From Deltaproteobacteria bacterium (GTDB lineage Bacteria > Desulfobacterota > DSM-4660 > Desulfatiglandales > Desulfatiglandaceae): DNA of 5,203 bases. Under the pieces are notes generated by a model. The model ran no database searches. It was not told the DNA's origin and saw nothing but the letters and a program-made list of their open reading frames with translations. Below are positions 5,154-5,203 of the stretch, piece after piece. Each line of letters opens with the position of its first letter. Position 1 is the stretch's first letter. The position numbers were made by a program, and so were the translations under genes. The DNA lies in assembly GCA_019307645.1 (NCBI GenBank), contig JAFDJF010000237.1, forward strand, positions 1 through 5,203, written 5' to 3'.

Positions 5154-5203
5154 ATGGAAATTTTGGTATGCGTTAAACAGGTTCCGGATACCACGGAAAA
5201 TGA
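5154..5203 (+). CDS. etfB: Electron transfer flavoprotein beta subunit, N-terminal fragment (cut by the window edge)
   Basis: Sixteen codons are visible, MEILVCVKQVPDTTEN, the highly conserved first beta strand and loop of EtfB (usual form M-K-I-L-V-x-V-K-Q-V-P-D-T). The protein forms the EtfAB heterodimer with FAD and AMP and carries electrons from acyl-CoA dehydrogenases to the membrane oxidoreductase, here probably the product of 2726-4801. A strong Shine-Dalgarno AGGGAGG (5141-5147) is 6 nt before ATG. etfA is expected directly downstream but is not in view. The 352-bp gap before it suggests its own promoter rather than simple co-transcription. Confidence 0.9.
   Translation, partial: MEILVCVKQVPDTTEN

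Noticed and set aside
1..5203. CRISPR arrays, tRNA or rRNA genes, insertion sequences, attachment sites
   Set aside because: No spaced direct repeats of CRISPR size, no tRNA cloverleaf or rRNA stretch, no transposase or integrase, and no flanking duplications were seen. The only tandem repeat is the 28-bp heptamer array.

Overview
The window reads as a piece of chromosome from an anaerobic, fatty-acid- or aromatic-acid-oxidising bacterium, most likely a deltaproteobacterium (Desulfobacterota, sulfate-reducing or syntrophic). This is inferred from gene content: an acyl-CoA dehydrogenase pair next to a membrane FeS/cytochrome-b type ETF:quinone oxidoreductase and an electron transfer flavoprotein gene. 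No taxonomic marker such as an rRNA is present, so the placement is moderate confidence. All genes are on the plus strand.

Layout: positions 1-141 are a leader holding a 9-bp perfect dyad (36-58) and a GC-rich stem-loop (71-101). Then come two acyl-CoA dehydrogenase (ACAD) genes 55 bp apart, 142-1272 (376 aa) and 1328-2515 (395 aa), forming one operon. A 210-bp gap (2516-2725) is packed with dyads and ends in a very strong Rho-independent terminator (2628-2691), with a candidate promoter whose start site falls inside the terminator's 5' arm. The third gene, 2726-4801 (691 aa), encodes a membrane protein: an N-terminal cytochrome-b-like domain, two [4Fe-4S] motifs and C-terminal HdrB-like CCG domains (EMO/EtfD/FadF type). 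A 352-bp non-coding stretch (4802-5153) carries several hairpins, a 19-bp palindrome and four tandem heptamers. The window closes with the first 16 codons of etfB (5154-5203).

The genes describe a single electron route: the ACAD pair oxidises an acyl-CoA, its FAD passes electrons to EtfAB (etfB starts here; etfA is expected just beyond the edge), and the membrane oxidoreductase takes electrons from EtfAB into the quinone pool. The most interesting protein-level signal is that the two ACADs are complementary in what they have lost. The first keeps the FAD-interface motifs but lacks a catalytic glutamate. The second keeps the substrate/flavin signature and a candidate catalytic glutamate but has degraded FAD-interface motifs. 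That is what an obligate heteromeric (alpha2beta2) ACAD with a shared active site would look like. The most interesting DNA-level signals are the promoter/terminator overlap before the oxidoreductase gene and the structured, repeat-bearing region before etfB.
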